Shown here piece by piece: positions 37,162 through 48,634 of a stretch of 64,000 nt of DNA. The DNA lies in NCBI GenBank assembly GCA_021372245.1, contig JAJFUV010000073.1, positions 1 through 64,000 of the forward strand, given 5' to 3'. Both the position numbers and the translations under genes were made by a program. The stretch's first letter is position 1. Every line of letters begins with the position of its first letter. Origin of the DNA: Terriglobales bacterium (GTDB lineage: Bacteria > Acidobacteriota > Terriglobia > Bryobacterales > Bryobacteraceae). The notes beneath the pieces are model-generated. The model ran no database searches and was not told where the DNA came from. It saw nothing but the letters and a program-made list of their open reading frames with translations.

Positions 37162-40100
37162 CTCAACACCTGGCCCGCTTCGTCCACGCGCATGCGCGGG
37201 CGATGGTCGTCATCGTCCTCAGCTTTGCCCTTGCCGGCGCGGCGTTCCTGCTCCGTCTGCCGATTGCGATCTTTCCGCAGACGGATTTCCCCCGTATCGT
37301 CATTCTGGTTGACAACGGCATCACGCCGGTTGATATCCAGATGTTGCGAGTAACGCGGCCGATCGAGGAAGCCATCCGCATTGTTCCGGGAATCACGACC
37401 ATCCGTTCCGTCACCGCACGGGGCTCCAGCGAAATCAGCGTTTTCTTTCGGTGGGACGTCGATATTCTGAATGCGCTGCACCTGGTGCAGGGCCGCATTT
37501 CGCAGATCACGCCTTCGCTGCCGCCGGAGTGCCGTTTCTATATCAACCGCCTCACCTTCTCCGTGTTCCCCATGGTCGGTTTCAGCATCACTTCGCAGGG
37601 CCGCTCGCAGGCGGAAATGTGGGAACTGGCCTACTACGACATCGCGCCGCGCCTCTACCGTTTGCCCGGCGTGGCGGAAACGCGGATCGTCGGCGGGCGT
37701 CCTCCCGAGTACCACGTGCTGGTGGATCCTCCAAAGCTGAACAGTTACGGAATGCCCCTGACCAAAGTGACCGATGCGATCCGCAACAGCAACATCATTT
37801 CGCCTTCGGGGATGGTGCAGGAGAACTACCACCTTTACCTGACCACCGTCACTGGGCTGGTGCGAACGCGCGAGCAAATTGAGAATACTGTCGTCGACGT
37901 CGTGCGCGGCACGCCGGTGCTGGTGAAGGACCTTGCCCGCGTGGTTCCGGGAGAGCGGCCGGTCTACAATGTCGTGACCGCGAACGGCAAGCCGGCGGTG
38001 CTGGTCAATGTTCTTCAGCAGCCGGATGGCAACGCCGTCGCCATCGCCGATTCCGTCAACGCGGAACTGGCCGATATCAAGAAGTCGCTTCCGAAGGACA
38101 TCGAGCTGTCCACGTTTTACGATCAGTCCGTCCTGGTGCGGGAATCGATCTCCGGGGTCGCGGAGAGCATCCTGATCGGCCTGGGGCTGTCGGTGCTCGT
38201 GCTGATGGTCTTCCTGAAGAGCTGGCGCACGACAATCGTGGCGGCGGTGGTGATCCCGATCGCCGTACTGATCGCGGTCGTCTTCATGAAGTTCTTCAAC
38301 ATGAGCTTCAACCTGATGACGCTGGGAGGGCTGGCGGCGTGCATAGGCGTGGTGATCGACGACGCCATCGTGATGGTGGAGAACATCATCGTGCACCTGT
38401 CTACCGGACAGTCCTCCAGGGAAGCCGCCCGTAGCGCCATTACCGAGCTCACGCCGGCCCTGATCGGTTCCACACTGACTCCCATCATGGTCTTCGCGCC
38501 GCTGGTGTTTCTGGGCGGCGTGACAGGCGTCTTCTTCCGCGCGCTGGCGCTGACCATGGTGACCGCTCTTCTAGCTTCCCTGTTCCTTGCCATCTTCTTC
38601 ACTCCGGTGCTGGCGGCCGTTTTCTTCCGCCGCCGGGCTGGTGCAGCCGAAGAGGACATCGAGAAGGCGGAACAGGCCGGCGAAGGCCGCGTTCTGCGAT
38701 GGCTGACGGCGCGCTACGAGACGGCGCTGCACTGGTCGCTCTATCATCCGCGGATGATCCTGTTAATTTCAGTTGGCTTGTTGGCGGGCATGACCGGGCT
38801 TTACTTCCAACTCGGCAGCGGTTTTCTGCCGGAAATGGACGAAGGCGCATTTGTCCTGGACTACATCATGCCGCCGGGGACTTCGCTGTTGGAATCTGAT
38901 CGCGTCCTGCGCCACATTGAGCAGTTCGTCAAGGAGACGCCCGAGGTCGAGAGTTACTCCCGCCGCACCGGCGCCAGACTGGCCTTGGCGATCGCGGAAC
39001 CGAATACCGGCGACTTCCTGATTAAGCTCAAGAAAGACCGCAAGCGTTCGCTGGAGGATGTGACCGCGGATTTGCGCCGCAAGATAACTACGTCGGAGCC
39101 GGCCATCGAAGTGGAGTTCCCGCACATTCTGGAGGACCTGATCGGCGATCTGGCATGGTCTCCCCAGCCGATCGAGATTAAGGTGCGGCACGACGATGAG
39201 GCTGTCTACAAGCAGGTGGCCAAGCAGATCGAAGAATGGCTGCCCAAGGTTCCAGGTGTGGTGGACATCGTGAACCAGACGATTGTCATCGGTCCTTCCC
39301 ACAACTTCCGGGTCGATCCGGTCAAGGCCCGGCTGGCCGGCTTCGGGGTGAAGGACGTGGCGGACTTGCAGGCGGCCATGCTGGACGGCGAGGTGGCCTC
39401 GGAAATGATCCGCGGCGAGCGCCTGGTCGGCATCCGGGTGCGGTATCCGGAGGAATATCGCTCGTCGACCGAGAAGCTGAAGTCCCTGCTGCTCACTTCT
39501 CCGACGGGTCAAACCGTTCCGATGTCAAGCATTGCCAGCGTCGAGGTGGATGAAGGGACAACGGAGATCCATCGCGAGAACCTGCGCAATCTGTCGTCGG
39601 TGACCGCCCGGCTGGAGAAGCGCGATCTCGGTTCCGCGATGCAGGAGATCCAGGAGCGGCTGCCGAGGGAGATCGCGCTACCGCCCGGCACGCACATCGA
39701 ATACGGCGGGTTGTACCAGATGCAGCGGGAGTCTTTCTTAGGGCTCACCGAGGTCCTTTTATTGTCGATCCTGCTGATCTTCGTGATTCTGGTTTTTGAA
39801 TTCCGCTCGTTCTCGCATCCGATTGCCATCCTGGCGGCGACGATTCTCTGCGGCTCGGGCGCACTCGCCGCGTTGTGGATCACGGGCAACACGTTGAACA
39901 TCTCCTCGTTCATGGGCGCCATCATGGTGGTCGGCATCGTCCACAAGAACGGCATTCTCATGCTGGATTCGCAGCAGTACTTCTCGGAGAAGGGCTACGA
40001 GTTGCGCGAGGCGATCTTCCACGCGGGACGGCGCCGTCTGAGGCCGATTGCCATGACCGCGCTGGCGACCATTTTCGGCTTGGCTCCACTGGCGTTCGGC

Positions 40101-40229
40101 GTGGGCTCCGGCGCGCAGTTGTTGCAACCGTTGGCCATCGCCGTCATCGGGGGTGTAGCGGTTTCGATGGTCCTTTCGCTGCTGATCACGCCGGTCATCT
40201 TCTATCAACTACGGCAGCGTGGTCTCTGA
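37158..40229 (+). CDS. RND-family efflux transporter permease
   Basis: 1023 residues, GTG start overlapping the adaptor stop. Twelve transmembrane helices with two large periplasmic loops. Asp401-Asp402 in CIGVVIDDAIVMVENI are the proton-relay pair of the HAE-1 (drug) group. The motif VTRPIEEAIRIVPGITTIRSVT belongs to the first porter domain. The last helices contain FMGAIMVVGIVHKNGILMLD. It exports hydrophobic compounds using the proton gradient; the substrate is unknown. The last 21 nt overlap the end of the convergent prmC gene. Confidence 0.94.
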   Translation: MTQHLARFVHAHARAMVVIVLSFALAGAAFLLRLPIAIFPQTDFPRIVILVDNGITPVDIQMLRVTRPIEEAIRIVPGITTIRSVTARGSSEISVFFRWDVDILNALHLVQGRISQITPSLPPECRFYINRLTFSVFPMVGFSITSQGRSQAEMWELAYYDIAPRLYRLPGVAETRIVGGRPPEYHVLVDPPKLNSYGMPLTKVTDAIRNSNIISPSGMVQENYHLYLTTVTGLVRTREQIENTVVDVVRGTPVLVKDLARVVPGERPVYNVVTANGKPAVLVNVLQQPDGNAVAIADSVNAELADIKKSLPKDIELSTFYDQSVLVRESISGVAESILIGLGLSVLVLMVFLKSWRTTIVAAVVIPIAVLIAVVFMKFFNMSFNLMTLGGLAACIGVVIDDAIVMVENIIVHLSTGQSSREAARSAITELTPALIGSTLTPIMVFAPLVFLGGVTGVFFRALALTMVTALLASLFLAIFFTPVLAAVFFRRRAGAAEEDIEKAEQAGEGRVLRWLTARYETALHWSLYHPRMILLISVGLLAGMTGLYFQLGSGFLPEMDEGAFVLDYIMPPGTSLLESDRVLRHIEQFVKETPEVESYSRRTGARLALAIAEPNTGDFLIKLKKDRKRSLEDVTADLRRKITTSEPAIEVEFPHILEDLIGDLAWSPQPIEIKVRHDDEAVYKQVAKQIEEWLPKVPGVVDIVNQTIVIGPSHNFRVDPVKARLAGFGVKDVADLQAAMLDGEVASEMIRGERLVGIRVRYPEEYRSSTEKLKSLLLTSPTGQTVPMSSIASVEVDEGTTEIHRENLRNLSSVTARLEKRDLGSAMQEIQERLPREIALPPGTHIEYGGLYQMQRESFLGLTEVLLLSILLIFVILVFEFRSFSHPIAILAATILCGSGALAALWITGNTLNISSFMGAIMVVGIVHKNGILMLDSQQYFSEKGYELREAIFHAGRRRLRPIAMTALATIFGLAPLAFGVGSGAQLLQPLAIAVIGGVAVSMVLSLLITPVIFYQLRQRGL

Positions 40230-41028
40230 TCCTGGCTGAGACTGGCTTAGTCGCGCCGCGATCACGCGCGGGTAGCCAGCCAGATCCATGCGCGTATGGA
40301 CATTGTCCCATCCGGCGCCCAGCATTGCCTCGACCGCATCCAGCGAGCGGTAGCCCAGTTCCATGACCAACCAGCCGCCCGGCTTCAATACGCGCGCGGC
40401 ATCGGTAATCAGCCTCGCATAGATTTCATTGCCCGTGGGACCGGCGAAAAGCGCCACATGCGGTTCGTGGTCGCGCACTTCGCGCTGCAACCCCTCGGCT
40501 TCTGTCTGCGCGACGTAAGGCGGATTCGAAGCGACCAGGTCGAACGAGCGCGCCGCGAAACAGGATGAGACGTCGCCTGCGACGAACTGGACGCGAGCGC
40601 CGAGGCGGCGCGCGTTCTCTTCCGCCACTTTCAGCGCAGAGGTCGAGATGTCGGTGGCCGCGACCGCGCAGTGCAGCTCAAGAGCGAGCGTCACCGCAAT
40701 CGCGCCGGAGCCGCAGCCTACGTCCAACGCCCGCGTGGCTGGGCCGAGGCTCAACCCGAGAGCTTCCTCGATGATGTGCTCGGTTTCGGGGCGGGGAATC
40801 AGCACGTCGGGAGTGACGAAGAAATCGCGTCCGTAAAATTCCTGGTTGCGGGTAATGTATTGCGTGGGAACGCCGTCCAGGCGCTCTTTGAGGTAGCGGC
40901 CGTAGTGCAGCCAGACGATCTCGCTCAGCTCATCCTCCGGATGAGCATACAGATAAACCCTTTCGCGGCCCAGGGCCCGCGCCAGCAACACTTCCGCCGT
41001 CAAACGGGCTGCGGGGACCGCGGCGTCC

Positions 41029-42159
<1,131 letters not shown>

Positions 42160-42168
42160 CGGGTTTGG

Positions 42169-43146
42169 TTAGGCGATGACCAGCTCTCCGCCCTGTTCAG
42201 CTTCCAGCTTCAGCGCGCCTTCCAGGGCGTGGATTGCGACCACGGTCTGCTCGTCGGAAGGCTGTTGCGTGGTGATTCTCTGCAGCCATAGTCCCGGTGC
42301 CGTGATGGTGGCCATCAGGCTGCCCCGCCGCTTGGCTGCGTAACGGATTACTTCATAGCTCACGCCCATGATCACCGGCAACAATATCACGCGCCAGGCG
42401 AACTTTGCGGCGAAGCCCTGGTACGGGATCAGCGTGTAGACCACGATGGCCACCAGCATCACGACCAGCAGGAAACTGGTGCCGCATCGCGGATGAAATG
42501 TCCGGAAGGTCTGCGCGTTCTCCACCGTGAGCGGTTTGCCGGACTCGAAATTAAACACCACCTTGTGTTCGGCGCCGTGGTACTCGAAGACGCGGCGGAT
42601 GTCCTTCCATAGCGAGATGCTGTAAAGGAAGCCCACGAAAATCGCCATGCGGATGATGCCGTCGGTCAAGTTGAAGGCGATGTTGCCGTGCAGCGCCGGG
42701 AAGCGCTTTTCGAGCAGCGTGGCCAGGTAAAGCGGGACAAACTTGTAAAGGAAAATGAAAAACGCGAAGGAGAGTGCCAGGTTCAGCGCCATGGCCCAAC
42801 CGGAGATCTCCTGCTTCTTCGCGTTGGGGTCGCCTTCATCGAGCGACGCGTTGGCCGAAAAGCGCAGGGCCTTCATGCCCAGCCACATGGCCTGCCCCAG
42901 AATGCCGACGCCGCGGATGAACGCAAAGCGCAGCATGGGATATATCTCTGAAGGCCGCTTGACCGGGAACTCTTCGGTAACAATGGAGCCGTCCGGCTTC
43001 CGCACGGCGGTGCAATAGCTGTGCGGTGCGCGCATCATGACGCCTTCGATGACAGCCTGCCCGCCCACCAGCGTCTCCGATCCGTTTTCCATGAACGGCA
43101 GTAGGTGGGCGCGCATCGACAGGCCAAGAAACTTCAGTGTGTTCAC
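42169..43146 (-). CDS. DUF1385 membrane protein
   Basis: About 325 residues. The family signature LVGGQAVIEGVMMRAPHSY is near the N-terminus. It is followed by helices near GWAMALNLALSFAFFIFLYKF, FLYSISLWKDIRRVFEYHGAEHKVV (the conserved YHGAEHK histidines), LVVMLVAIVVYTLI and a C-terminal pair. DUF1385 proteins resemble a metal-dependent membrane enzyme but have no proven activity; they are usually encoded next to prfA. The longest frame begins at 43236. GTG 43146 is preferred because AGGAG lies 12 nt upstream, and the stretch above it holds a -10-like TATACT. Confidence 0.85.
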   Translation of the reverse strand: MNTLKFLGLSMRAHLLPFMENGSETLVGGQAVIEGVMMRAPHSYCTAVRKPDGSIVTEEFPVKRPSEIYPMLRFAFIRGVGILGQAMWLGMKALRFSANASLDEGDPNAKKQEISGWAMALNLALSFAFFIFLYKFVPLYLATLLEKRFPALHGNIAFNLTDGIIRMAIFVGFLYSISLWKDIRRVFEYHGAEHKVVFNFESGKPLTVENAQTFRTFHPRCGTSFLLVVMLVAIVVYTLIPYQGFAAKFAWRVILLPVIMGVSYEVIRYAAKRRGSLMATITAPGLWLQRITTQQPSDEQTVVAIHALEGALKLEAEQGGELVIA

Positions 43147-43202
43147 GCGAGGGATAAGCTCCTGCCCCCAGTATATCGCAGGGATCATGGGCTCCCCGAT
43201 TC

Positions 43203-43676
43203 TCAGTAGGGAATGCGGCCGGCGTGCCTGGCCCATGCCAGGAAAGGAGCGGTGGAACCCGGGAGTGCGACGCGGCGCATCGCGATCTTGCGCTCGCCCG
43301 GATCGAGCGGCATCTCGCTGTAGATGAGAGAGTCGTCGAAGCCCGCGGAGGCCGCGTCTTCACGCGTGGCAGCGAAGTACACTGCACCAAGCCTCGCCCA
43401 GTAGATGGCGCCCAGGCACATCGGGCACGGTTCGCAGGAAGCGTAAATCGCGCAGTTGTCCAGTTGAAAACGGTTCAGCGCGCGGCACGCCTCGCGGATG
43501 GCGACGATTTCGGCGTGCGCGGTGGGATCGTTCACCTGCGTGACACGATTGACACCTTCGGCGATGACCTGTCCATCGCGCACAATCAGCGCTCCGAACG
43601 GGCCTCCGCCCGCCCCGACGTTGTCTAGAGCGAGAGCGACGGCACGCTGGAGGAAATCGTTGTGCGATGGAGGCAT
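43203..43676 (-). CDS. Nucleoside deaminase (guanine-deaminase-like, CMP/dCMP deaminase fold)
   Basis: 157 residues. Zinc site: HAE in DPTAHAEIVAIREACR, and PCPMC in YASCEPCPMCLGAIYWAR. Near the N-terminus GPFGALIVRDGQVIAEGVNRV is the shared substrate pocket. The C-terminal part (AASAGFDDSLIYSEM) resembles Bacillus GuaD more than tRNA adenosine deaminase, so deamination of guanine to xanthine is the best guess. ATG 43676 is preferred to the GTG at 43694, since the family begins here. Confidence 0.85.
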   Translation of the reverse strand: MPPSHNDFLQRAVALALDNVGAGGGPFGALIVRDGQVIAEGVNRVTQVNDPTAHAEIVAIREACRALNRFQLDNCAIYASCEPCPMCLGAIYWARLGAVYFAATREDAASAGFDDSLIYSEMPLDPGERKIAMRRVALPGSTAPFLAWARHAGRIPY

Positions 43677-43704
43677 AAGCCGGCGGCTTCCCACCCGCGG
43701 AGTA

Positions 43705-44163
43705 TCAGAATGTGAGCCTCTGGCCCACGCGCAGGTTATGCTTCGCCGCCACGCCCCCGGCGAGTTCCAGAACGAATTGGGCGGGGATTCTGCCGCCGTA
43801 GGTCTGGCACTTCTTGGAGCCGGCAGGGCAGGGCGGCGTATTCTCGCTCATTTCGACGATGGTGCGGGAAGCGTCCATCCATATAATGTCCAGCGGGATC
43901 TTCACCTGGAACATCCAGTAGGGATAGTTGCCTATGCCGCCGTGTATGAACAGCATGCCACGATCCGGCGCGAGCGAGTTGCGGAACATCATGCCGCGGG
44001 CCATGTCGTCCGGACTCAACATCACCTCGACGCGGACCGTGGCGCCGTCCGGTAGCGTCACCGCCCGTGTGTGATCGTCTTCGGTTGTGACCGTCGAACC
44101 ACCGCAGCCGGTCAGAAGCAAACCTAGGGCGGCCGTCGCACAAACAGTTGCAAAGCTTCGCAT
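43705..44163 (-). CDS. DUF192 lipoprotein
   Basis: 152 residues. A lipobox is at LLLTGCGG. The DUF192 core has the usual order: VEVMLSPDDMARGMMFRNSL, DRGMLFIHGG, YWMFQVKIPLDIIWMDASRTIVE, QFVLELAGGVAAKHNLRVGQ. The fold is a small beta-rich domain of unknown function, usually at the cell surface. It lies 28 nt upstream of the deaminase gene on the same strand and 52 nt from the divergent UbiA gene. Confidence 0.88.
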   Translation of the reverse strand: MRSFATVCATAALGLLLTGCGGSTVTTEDDHTRAVTLPDGATVRVEVMLSPDDMARGMMFRNSLAPDRGMLFIHGGIGNYPYWMFQVKIPLDIIWMDASRTIVEMSENTPPCPAGSKKCQTYGGRIPAQFVLELAGGVAAKHNLRVGQRLTF

Positions 44164-44215
44164 GAACTAAAATGGTAACCGGAATCCGCGTTCCATTTCA
44201 TCCGGTCCCATTCTC

Positions 44216-45103
44216 ATGAGTTGGTGGAAACGATTGCGCCTCACGCTCGAAATGATCAAGTTCGAGCATTCTATCTTCGCATTGCCGTTCGCGCTCACCG
44301 CGACGCTGCTCGCCTTTCGCGAGGACGGATTCGCGACCGCGGCCTTCGCCTGGAAGCTGCTCTGGATTGTCATTGCGATGGTGGGAGCGCGATCGGCGGC
44401 CATGACGTTCAATCGCCTGCTGGATGAAGACATCGATTCGCGAAACCCCCGCACCCGTTCACGGCACCTGCCCACGGGCCTGCTCAGCCGCGGTTTCGCC
44501 TGGGGCTTCACGGCCGTCAGCTCGTTTGTCCTTCTGCTGGCCGCGCGGATGTTGAATCCGCTGTGCTTCAAGCTGGCGCCCATAGCGCTGTTGGTGCTCT
44601 TCTTGTATTCCTTCACCAAGCGCTTCACTGCGTTCTCCCACCTGGTCCTGGGATTCGCGCTGGGCATTGCCCCGGCGGCAGCCTGGATCGCCGTGCGCGG
44701 TTCGCTCGATCCGCGCATCCTCTGGCTGACCGCGGCGGTTACGCTGTGGACCGCGGGCTTCGACGTCATTTACGGCTGCCAGGACTACGATTTCGACGGA
44801 CGGGAGGGCCTGTTCAGCCTGCCCCGGCGATTTGGAATCGGCGGCGCGCTGTTGATCGCGCGCGGCCTGCACCTGGCCATGCTGACATGCCTGGTGATGC
44901 TCGCGGTGCAGTTCCACATTGGGCTGGTGAGTTGGATAGGCGTAGCGCTGGTAGCGCTGCTGCTGGCGTATGAGCACAGCCTGGTGAAGCCGAACGATCT
45001 GTCGCGTGTCGACGCTGCCTTCTTCACCATGAACGGTTACGTCAGCATGCTATTCTTCTTGTTTTGGAGCGCCGACATATTCCTCATCCGCAGGGGGGGC
45101 TGA
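44216..45103 (+). CDS. mqnP: UbiA-family prenyltransferase, probably MqnP of the futalosine pathway
   Basis: 295 residues, about eight transmembrane helices. The two Asp-rich prenyl-diphosphate motifs are present: NRLLDEDIDSRNPRTRSR and YGCQDYDFDGREGLFSLP. The start of the protein, IKFEHSIFALPFALTATLLA, is typical for 4-hydroxybenzoate-type enzymes. The next gene, 2 nt downstream, is aminofutalosine synthase, so the acceptor is probably the menaquinone precursor 1,4-dihydroxy-6-naphthoate rather than 4-hydroxybenzoate. The symbol rests on this context. Confidence 0.85.
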   Translation: MSWWKRLRLTLEMIKFEHSIFALPFALTATLLAFREDGFATAAFAWKLLWIVIAMVGARSAAMTFNRLLDEDIDSRNPRTRSRHLPTGLLSRGFAWGFTAVSSFVLLLAARMLNPLCFKLAPIALLVLFLYSFTKRFTAFSHLVLGFALGIAPAAAWIAVRGSLDPRILWLTAAVTLWTAGFDVIYGCQDYDFDGREGLFSLPRRFGIGGALLIARGLHLAMLTCLVMLAVQFHIGLVSWIGVALVALLLAYEHSLVKPNDLSRVDAAFFTMNGYVSMLFFLFWSADIFLIRRGG

Positions 45104-45105
45104 CA

Positions 45106-46224
45106 ATGGAGATCTTTGTAGAGGACGATTGTCTGAAGCCGGTGCTCGAAAAGGTGCGCGCTGGTGAGCGCCTGAGTTACGACGACGGCCTGGCTCTATA
45201 CCGGAGCAGCGACCTGCTGGCGATCGGCTACATGGCCAACATGGTGCGCGAGCGCCTGCACGGAAACGTCGCCTACTTCAACGTCAACCGCCACATCAAT
45301 CCCACAGATGTGTGCGTCGCCAGTTGCCGCCTGTGCGCTTTCGGCAAGAAGATCCACGATCCGAAGGCCTATACCATGTCGCTCGAGGATGTGTGGGAGA
45401 ACGCCGGCCGCGGCTGGAGTGAAGCGGTCACGGAGTTTCATGTCGTCGGCGGACTGCACCCGCAACTGACGCTCGATTGGTACTGCGAGGCGTTCCGCGG
45501 GTTGAAGCAGCGCTTCCCCAAGGTGCAACTGAAGGCGCTCACCATGGTCGAGGTGGCTTACCTGGCGCGCCGCGCGAAGATCACGGTACGCGAGACGCTC
45601 GAACGGATGAAGGAGGCCGGAGTCGATTCTATGCCCGGCGGCGGAGCGGAGATCTTCAGCGAGCGCATCCGGCGCATCATCTGCGACCACAAACTCACCG
45701 GCGACCAGTGGCTGGAAGTAGCGCGCACGGCACATCAGGTCGGGCTGTCCACGAACTGCACGATGCTATATGGGCACATCGAGACGGAAGAAGACCGCGT
45801 CGACCACTTGCTGAAGCTGCGCGCGCTGCAGGACGAGACGCACGGCTTTGTGGCCTTCATTCCGCTGGCGTTTCATCCGGCGAACACGGCGCTTTCGCAC
45901 CTGCCGCCGACTACTGGCCTTCAGGACTTGAAGAACATTGCCGTGCCGCGCCTGATGCTCGACAACATCCCGCATGTCAAGGCCTATTGGGTGATGATGA
46001 CGCCGCGCATCGCGCAGATCGCGCAGCGTTTCGGAGCGGACGACATCGACGGCACCATTGTCGAAGAGCGCATCTATCACGACGCGGGCGCGACAACCAG
46101 CCAGTCGATGCGCCGTGATGAGTTGCTGCGTCTCATCTGCGAAGCCGGCCGCGAACCCGTGGAGCGCGATACGCTCTACCACCCCGTCAACCGCAGCGAA
46201 ACGACGTTGACGGTGCAGGTGTAG
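45106..46224 (+). CDS. mqnE: Aminofutalosine synthase (radical SAM, menaquinone biosynthesis)
   Basis: 372 residues. It joins carboxyvinyl-benzoate to adenosyl in the futalosine pathway. The [4Fe-4S] cluster ligands are Cys70, Cys74 and Cys77 (CVASCRLCAF). Supporting motifs are FHVVGGLHPQLTLDWYCE, PGGGAEIFSERIR and FHPANTALSH. The C-terminal block FGADDIDGTIVEERIYHDAG separates MqnE from the related MqnC. It follows the UbiA gene by 2 nt. The menaquinone made here would serve the B-type succinate dehydrogenase of this genome. Confidence 0.93.
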   Translation: MEIFVEDDCLKPVLEKVRAGERLSYDDGLALYRSSDLLAIGYMANMVRERLHGNVAYFNVNRHINPTDVCVASCRLCAFGKKIHDPKAYTMSLEDVWENAGRGWSEAVTEFHVVGGLHPQLTLDWYCEAFRGLKQRFPKVQLKALTMVEVAYLARRAKITVRETLERMKEAGVDSMPGGGAEIFSERIRRIICDHKLTGDQWLEVARTAHQVGLSTNCTMLYGHIETEEDRVDHLLKLRALQDETHGFVAFIPLAFHPANTALSHLPPTTGLQDLKNIAVPRLMLDNIPHVKAYWVMMTPRIAQIAQRFGADDIDGTIVEERIYHDAGATTSQSMRRDELLRLICEAGREPVERDTLYHPVNRSETTLTVQV

Positions 46225-46280
46225 GCGGTCTCGGATCTGCCACCGTGTCACGCAACCCATGCTGCGTTTGGACGTGTGCG

Positions 46281-47414
46281 TTACTCGTTGATGTGCACTA
46301 CTTGCGCGGGGGGGAAGCCGTTGAACCAGGTGGAGGAGGCGTTCGAGTAGGCGCCGATGTCCTCAGAGTAGACTATGTCGCCGATGTCCAGGTCGGGCAG
46401 TTGTTCCGAGTGGGAGATGGTGTCCAGGCCGTCGCAGGTTTGGCCGAAAACGGCGCACACTTCCGCCGCGCCGCGCTTGAATGACTTGACGCTGTAGTGG
46501 CAGTGGTCGAAGATAATCCCCGAGTAAGTGTGGTAGACGCTGTCGTCGATGTAGTAACACGTCTTGCCATCGCGCACCGCCTTGCCGATGATGCGCGCCA
46601 CCAGCGTCGCTGCCGTCGCCACCAGGAAGCGGCCCGGTTCCGCGAGAAACTCGGTGTCGCTCGGGAACAACCGGCGTATCTCGGCGTTGATGGTGCGCGC
46701 CAGCGCGCTGAACGGCTTGACGTGCCGGTTGTACGGGGCGGGGAAGCCGCCGCCGATATCCAGGATTTTCAGCTTGTGTCCTCGTGAAGCGGCCTCGCGC
46801 ATCACCGCCGAGGCGATGCCAAACGCCTGCACGAAATTGTGGAAGTTCGTGCACTGGCTGCCCACGTGAAAGCTCACGCCCTCCACTACCAGGCCCATGC
46901 CGAACGCTGCTTCGATAAGGCCCACCGCGTCGCCGGGATCGCAGCCGAACTTCGAACTCAGTTCCACCATCGAGCCGGTGTTCGGCACGCGCAGGCGCAG
47001 GATCAGGCCCGCGTCCGGCGCGTGCTGTTTGATCTTGTCAAGCTCGCTTGGATTATCGAAAGTCACCAGCGGCTTGTACTGGTTCAGTGCCTCCAGTGTC
47101 TTTTGGGGCTTGATGGGATTCGCGTAGACGATCTTGTCCCAGATGAAATCCTGCTGCGCGCGCGCATCCAGATGCTGGATATTGTCATACACCAGCATGA
47201 ACTCCGGCATGGAGGCGACGTCGAAACTCGCGCCGGCCCGGTAGAGCGTCCGGATAATCTCGGGCGCCGGGTTGGCCTTCACGGCGTAGTAGGCCTGCAC
47301 GCGCGGCAGGTTTTTGCGGAACGCGGCATAGTTGCGCCGGATGATGTCGTGGTCGATCACCACCACGGGCGTACCGCGTTCCTCGGCAATGGCTTGCAGT
47401 TGCTCTCTAGTCAA
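46281..47414 (-). CDS. PLP-dependent (alanine-racemase-fold) amino-acid/polyamine decarboxylase
   Basis: 377 residues. PLP is bound by Lys46 in [12 protein letters not shown]. The phosphate loop is [11 protein letters not shown], and the dimer-contributed Cys327 is in [11 protein letters not shown]. This is the type III fold of ornithine, lysine and carboxynorspermidine decarboxylases. The segment VSFHVGSQC is shared by the group. The exact substrate (ornithine, lysine or carboxy-triamine) is not decided by these motifs. The start overlaps the end of the deoxyhypusine-synthase-like gene by 8 nt, so the two are coupled and probably act in one polyamine route with the divergent agmatine deiminase. 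Confidence 0.88.
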   Translation of the reverse strand: MTREQLQAIAEERGTPVVVIDHDIIRRNYAAFRKNLPRVQAYYAVKANPAPEIIRTLYRAGASFDVASMPEFMLVYDNIQHLDARAQQDFIWDKIVYANPIKPQKTLEALNQYKPLVTFDNPSELDKIKQHAPDAGLILRLRVPNTGSMVELSSKFGCDPGDAVGLIEAAFGMGLVVEGVSFHVGSQCTNFHNFVQAFGIASAVMREAASRGHKLKILDIGGGFPAPYNRHVKPFSALARTINAEIRRLFPSDTEFLAEPGRFLVATAATLVARIIGKAVRDGKTCYYIDDSVYHTYSGIIFDHCHYSVKSFKRGAAEVCAVFGQTCDGLDTISHSEQLPDLDIGDIVYSEDIGAYSNASSTWFNGFPPAQVVHINE

Positions 47415-48618
47415 GCACCGGATCGCTCCCGTCGACCATCTTCACTTTGTTGTGGCGGAAGTATTCCTTAACCAGCGCCTTCATGGTTTTGCCGCGCTGA
47501 TCGTAAAGGCGCTTGTGCTTGCGCGGCTTGTGGCGCGCGAGTGCATAGTTCGTAAGCAGCGGCATGGCGATGGTCGTGTCGGTGTAGCAGACCACGGCGT
47601 CCGGCAGACGGTCCGGGTCCACCTTGCCCCAGCTCACCGCCTCGCTGGGCGTGGCGCCGCTCAAGCCGCCGGTGTCGGGCCGCGCATCGGTCACCTGCAG
47701 GAAGTAATCCTGGCCGAATTCCTTGATGCGAAGCACTTCCTGGATCTGCGGCTCGGTCTGCAGCATGAAGTTCTTCGGGCTGCCGCCGCCCCACAACACC
47801 ACGGCACTCTTGCCGCCGCCGCGCTTGGCGGCCAGCACATAGGAGGTGGTCTCGTTCACGTCGATGGACGGATTGACGCGGAGCTTGTTGCCGCGCAGTT
47901 CGACGCCCGCCACGTTCATGCCGATGGTCGAATCGCCCGGCGACGAGGTGTAGCACGGCACACCGGCACGATACGCGGCCGCGAGCACGCTCACATCCTT
48001 CACCCCGGCTTTGCGCTCCCACTCGGCGGCGTAACGGCCAATCAGGTAGTGCAGTTCGGCCGTGCCCATCTCCTTCTGGAATTCGGGCTGGATCAGGATC
48101 TCGCGCAGGATTTCGTCGGTGGCCATCAGGCAGTCGCTGTAACCCAGCAGGACGTCGTAGATGCGCACGATGTCGTTATCGCGCAGCATGGTGTCGTCCA
48201 TCGAGAAGCTGCCCGCGCAAACCGGGTAGTTCAGCGCGAAGTGCAGATCGTGATAGAGGTTCGCGCCTGTGGCGACGATCCAATCCACGAAGCCCGCCTT
48301 GATGAGGGGAACCACGGAGCTGCAGCCGAGGCCCGCGGGCGTGAGCGCGCCGGACAGCGTCATGCCGATCGTCACGTCGGGTTCAAGCATCTTCTCGGTG
48401 AACAAGCGGCAACCTTCCCTGAGCCGCGCCGAGTTGTACGCCAGGAAGGCGTTGTCCACGACGTCGGCCAGCTTTTCCTTGCCCGTGAGATTCTTGGGCA
48501 GGATGCGTTTGCCGGAGAGGATCTTGTCCCTCTGGGGACACTTCTTCTTTCTCAGCCAGTCCGGTACTTCGGACAGGTCTTCACGGTACCGCCGGTTTCT
48601 GGTTTCGTGTTTCGCCAT
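47407..48618 (-). CDS. Deoxyhypusine-synthase-family protein (bacterial, polyamine-related)
   Basis: 403 residues. It shows the DHS fold: [37 protein letters not shown] and [12 protein letters not shown]. The catalytic lysine position of the family is Lys282 in [12 protein letters not shown], which in human DHS carries the covalent enzyme-imine intermediate. Bacteria lack eIF5A, so the lysine-protein substrate is absent; the aminobutyl group is probably moved to a small amine, giving homospermidine or a related polyamine. The coupled decarboxylase downstream and the divergent agmatine deiminase support this. It is not decided which amine is the acceptor. Confidence 0.85.
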   Translation of the reverse strand: MAKHETRNRRYREDLSEVPDWLRKKKCPQRDKILSGKRILPKNLTGKEKLADVVDNAFLAYNSARLREGCRLFTEKMLEPDVTIGMTLSGALTPAGLGCSSVVPLIKAGFVDWIVATGANLYHDLHFALNYPVCAGSFSMDDTMLRDNDIVRIYDVLLGYSDCLMATDEILREILIQPEFQKEMGTAELHYLIGRYAAEWERKAGVKDVSVLAAAYRAGVPCYTSSPGDSTIGMNVAGVELRGNKLRVNPSIDVNETTSYVLAAKRGGGKSAVVLWGGGSPKNFMLQTEPQIQEVLRIKEFGQDYFLQVTDARPDTGGLSGATPSEAVSWGKVDPDRLPDAVVCYTDTTIAMPLLTNYALARHKPRKHKRLYDQRGKTMKALVKEYFRHNKVKMVDGSDPVLD

Positions 48619-48634
48619 GGTTCAAAATACGATT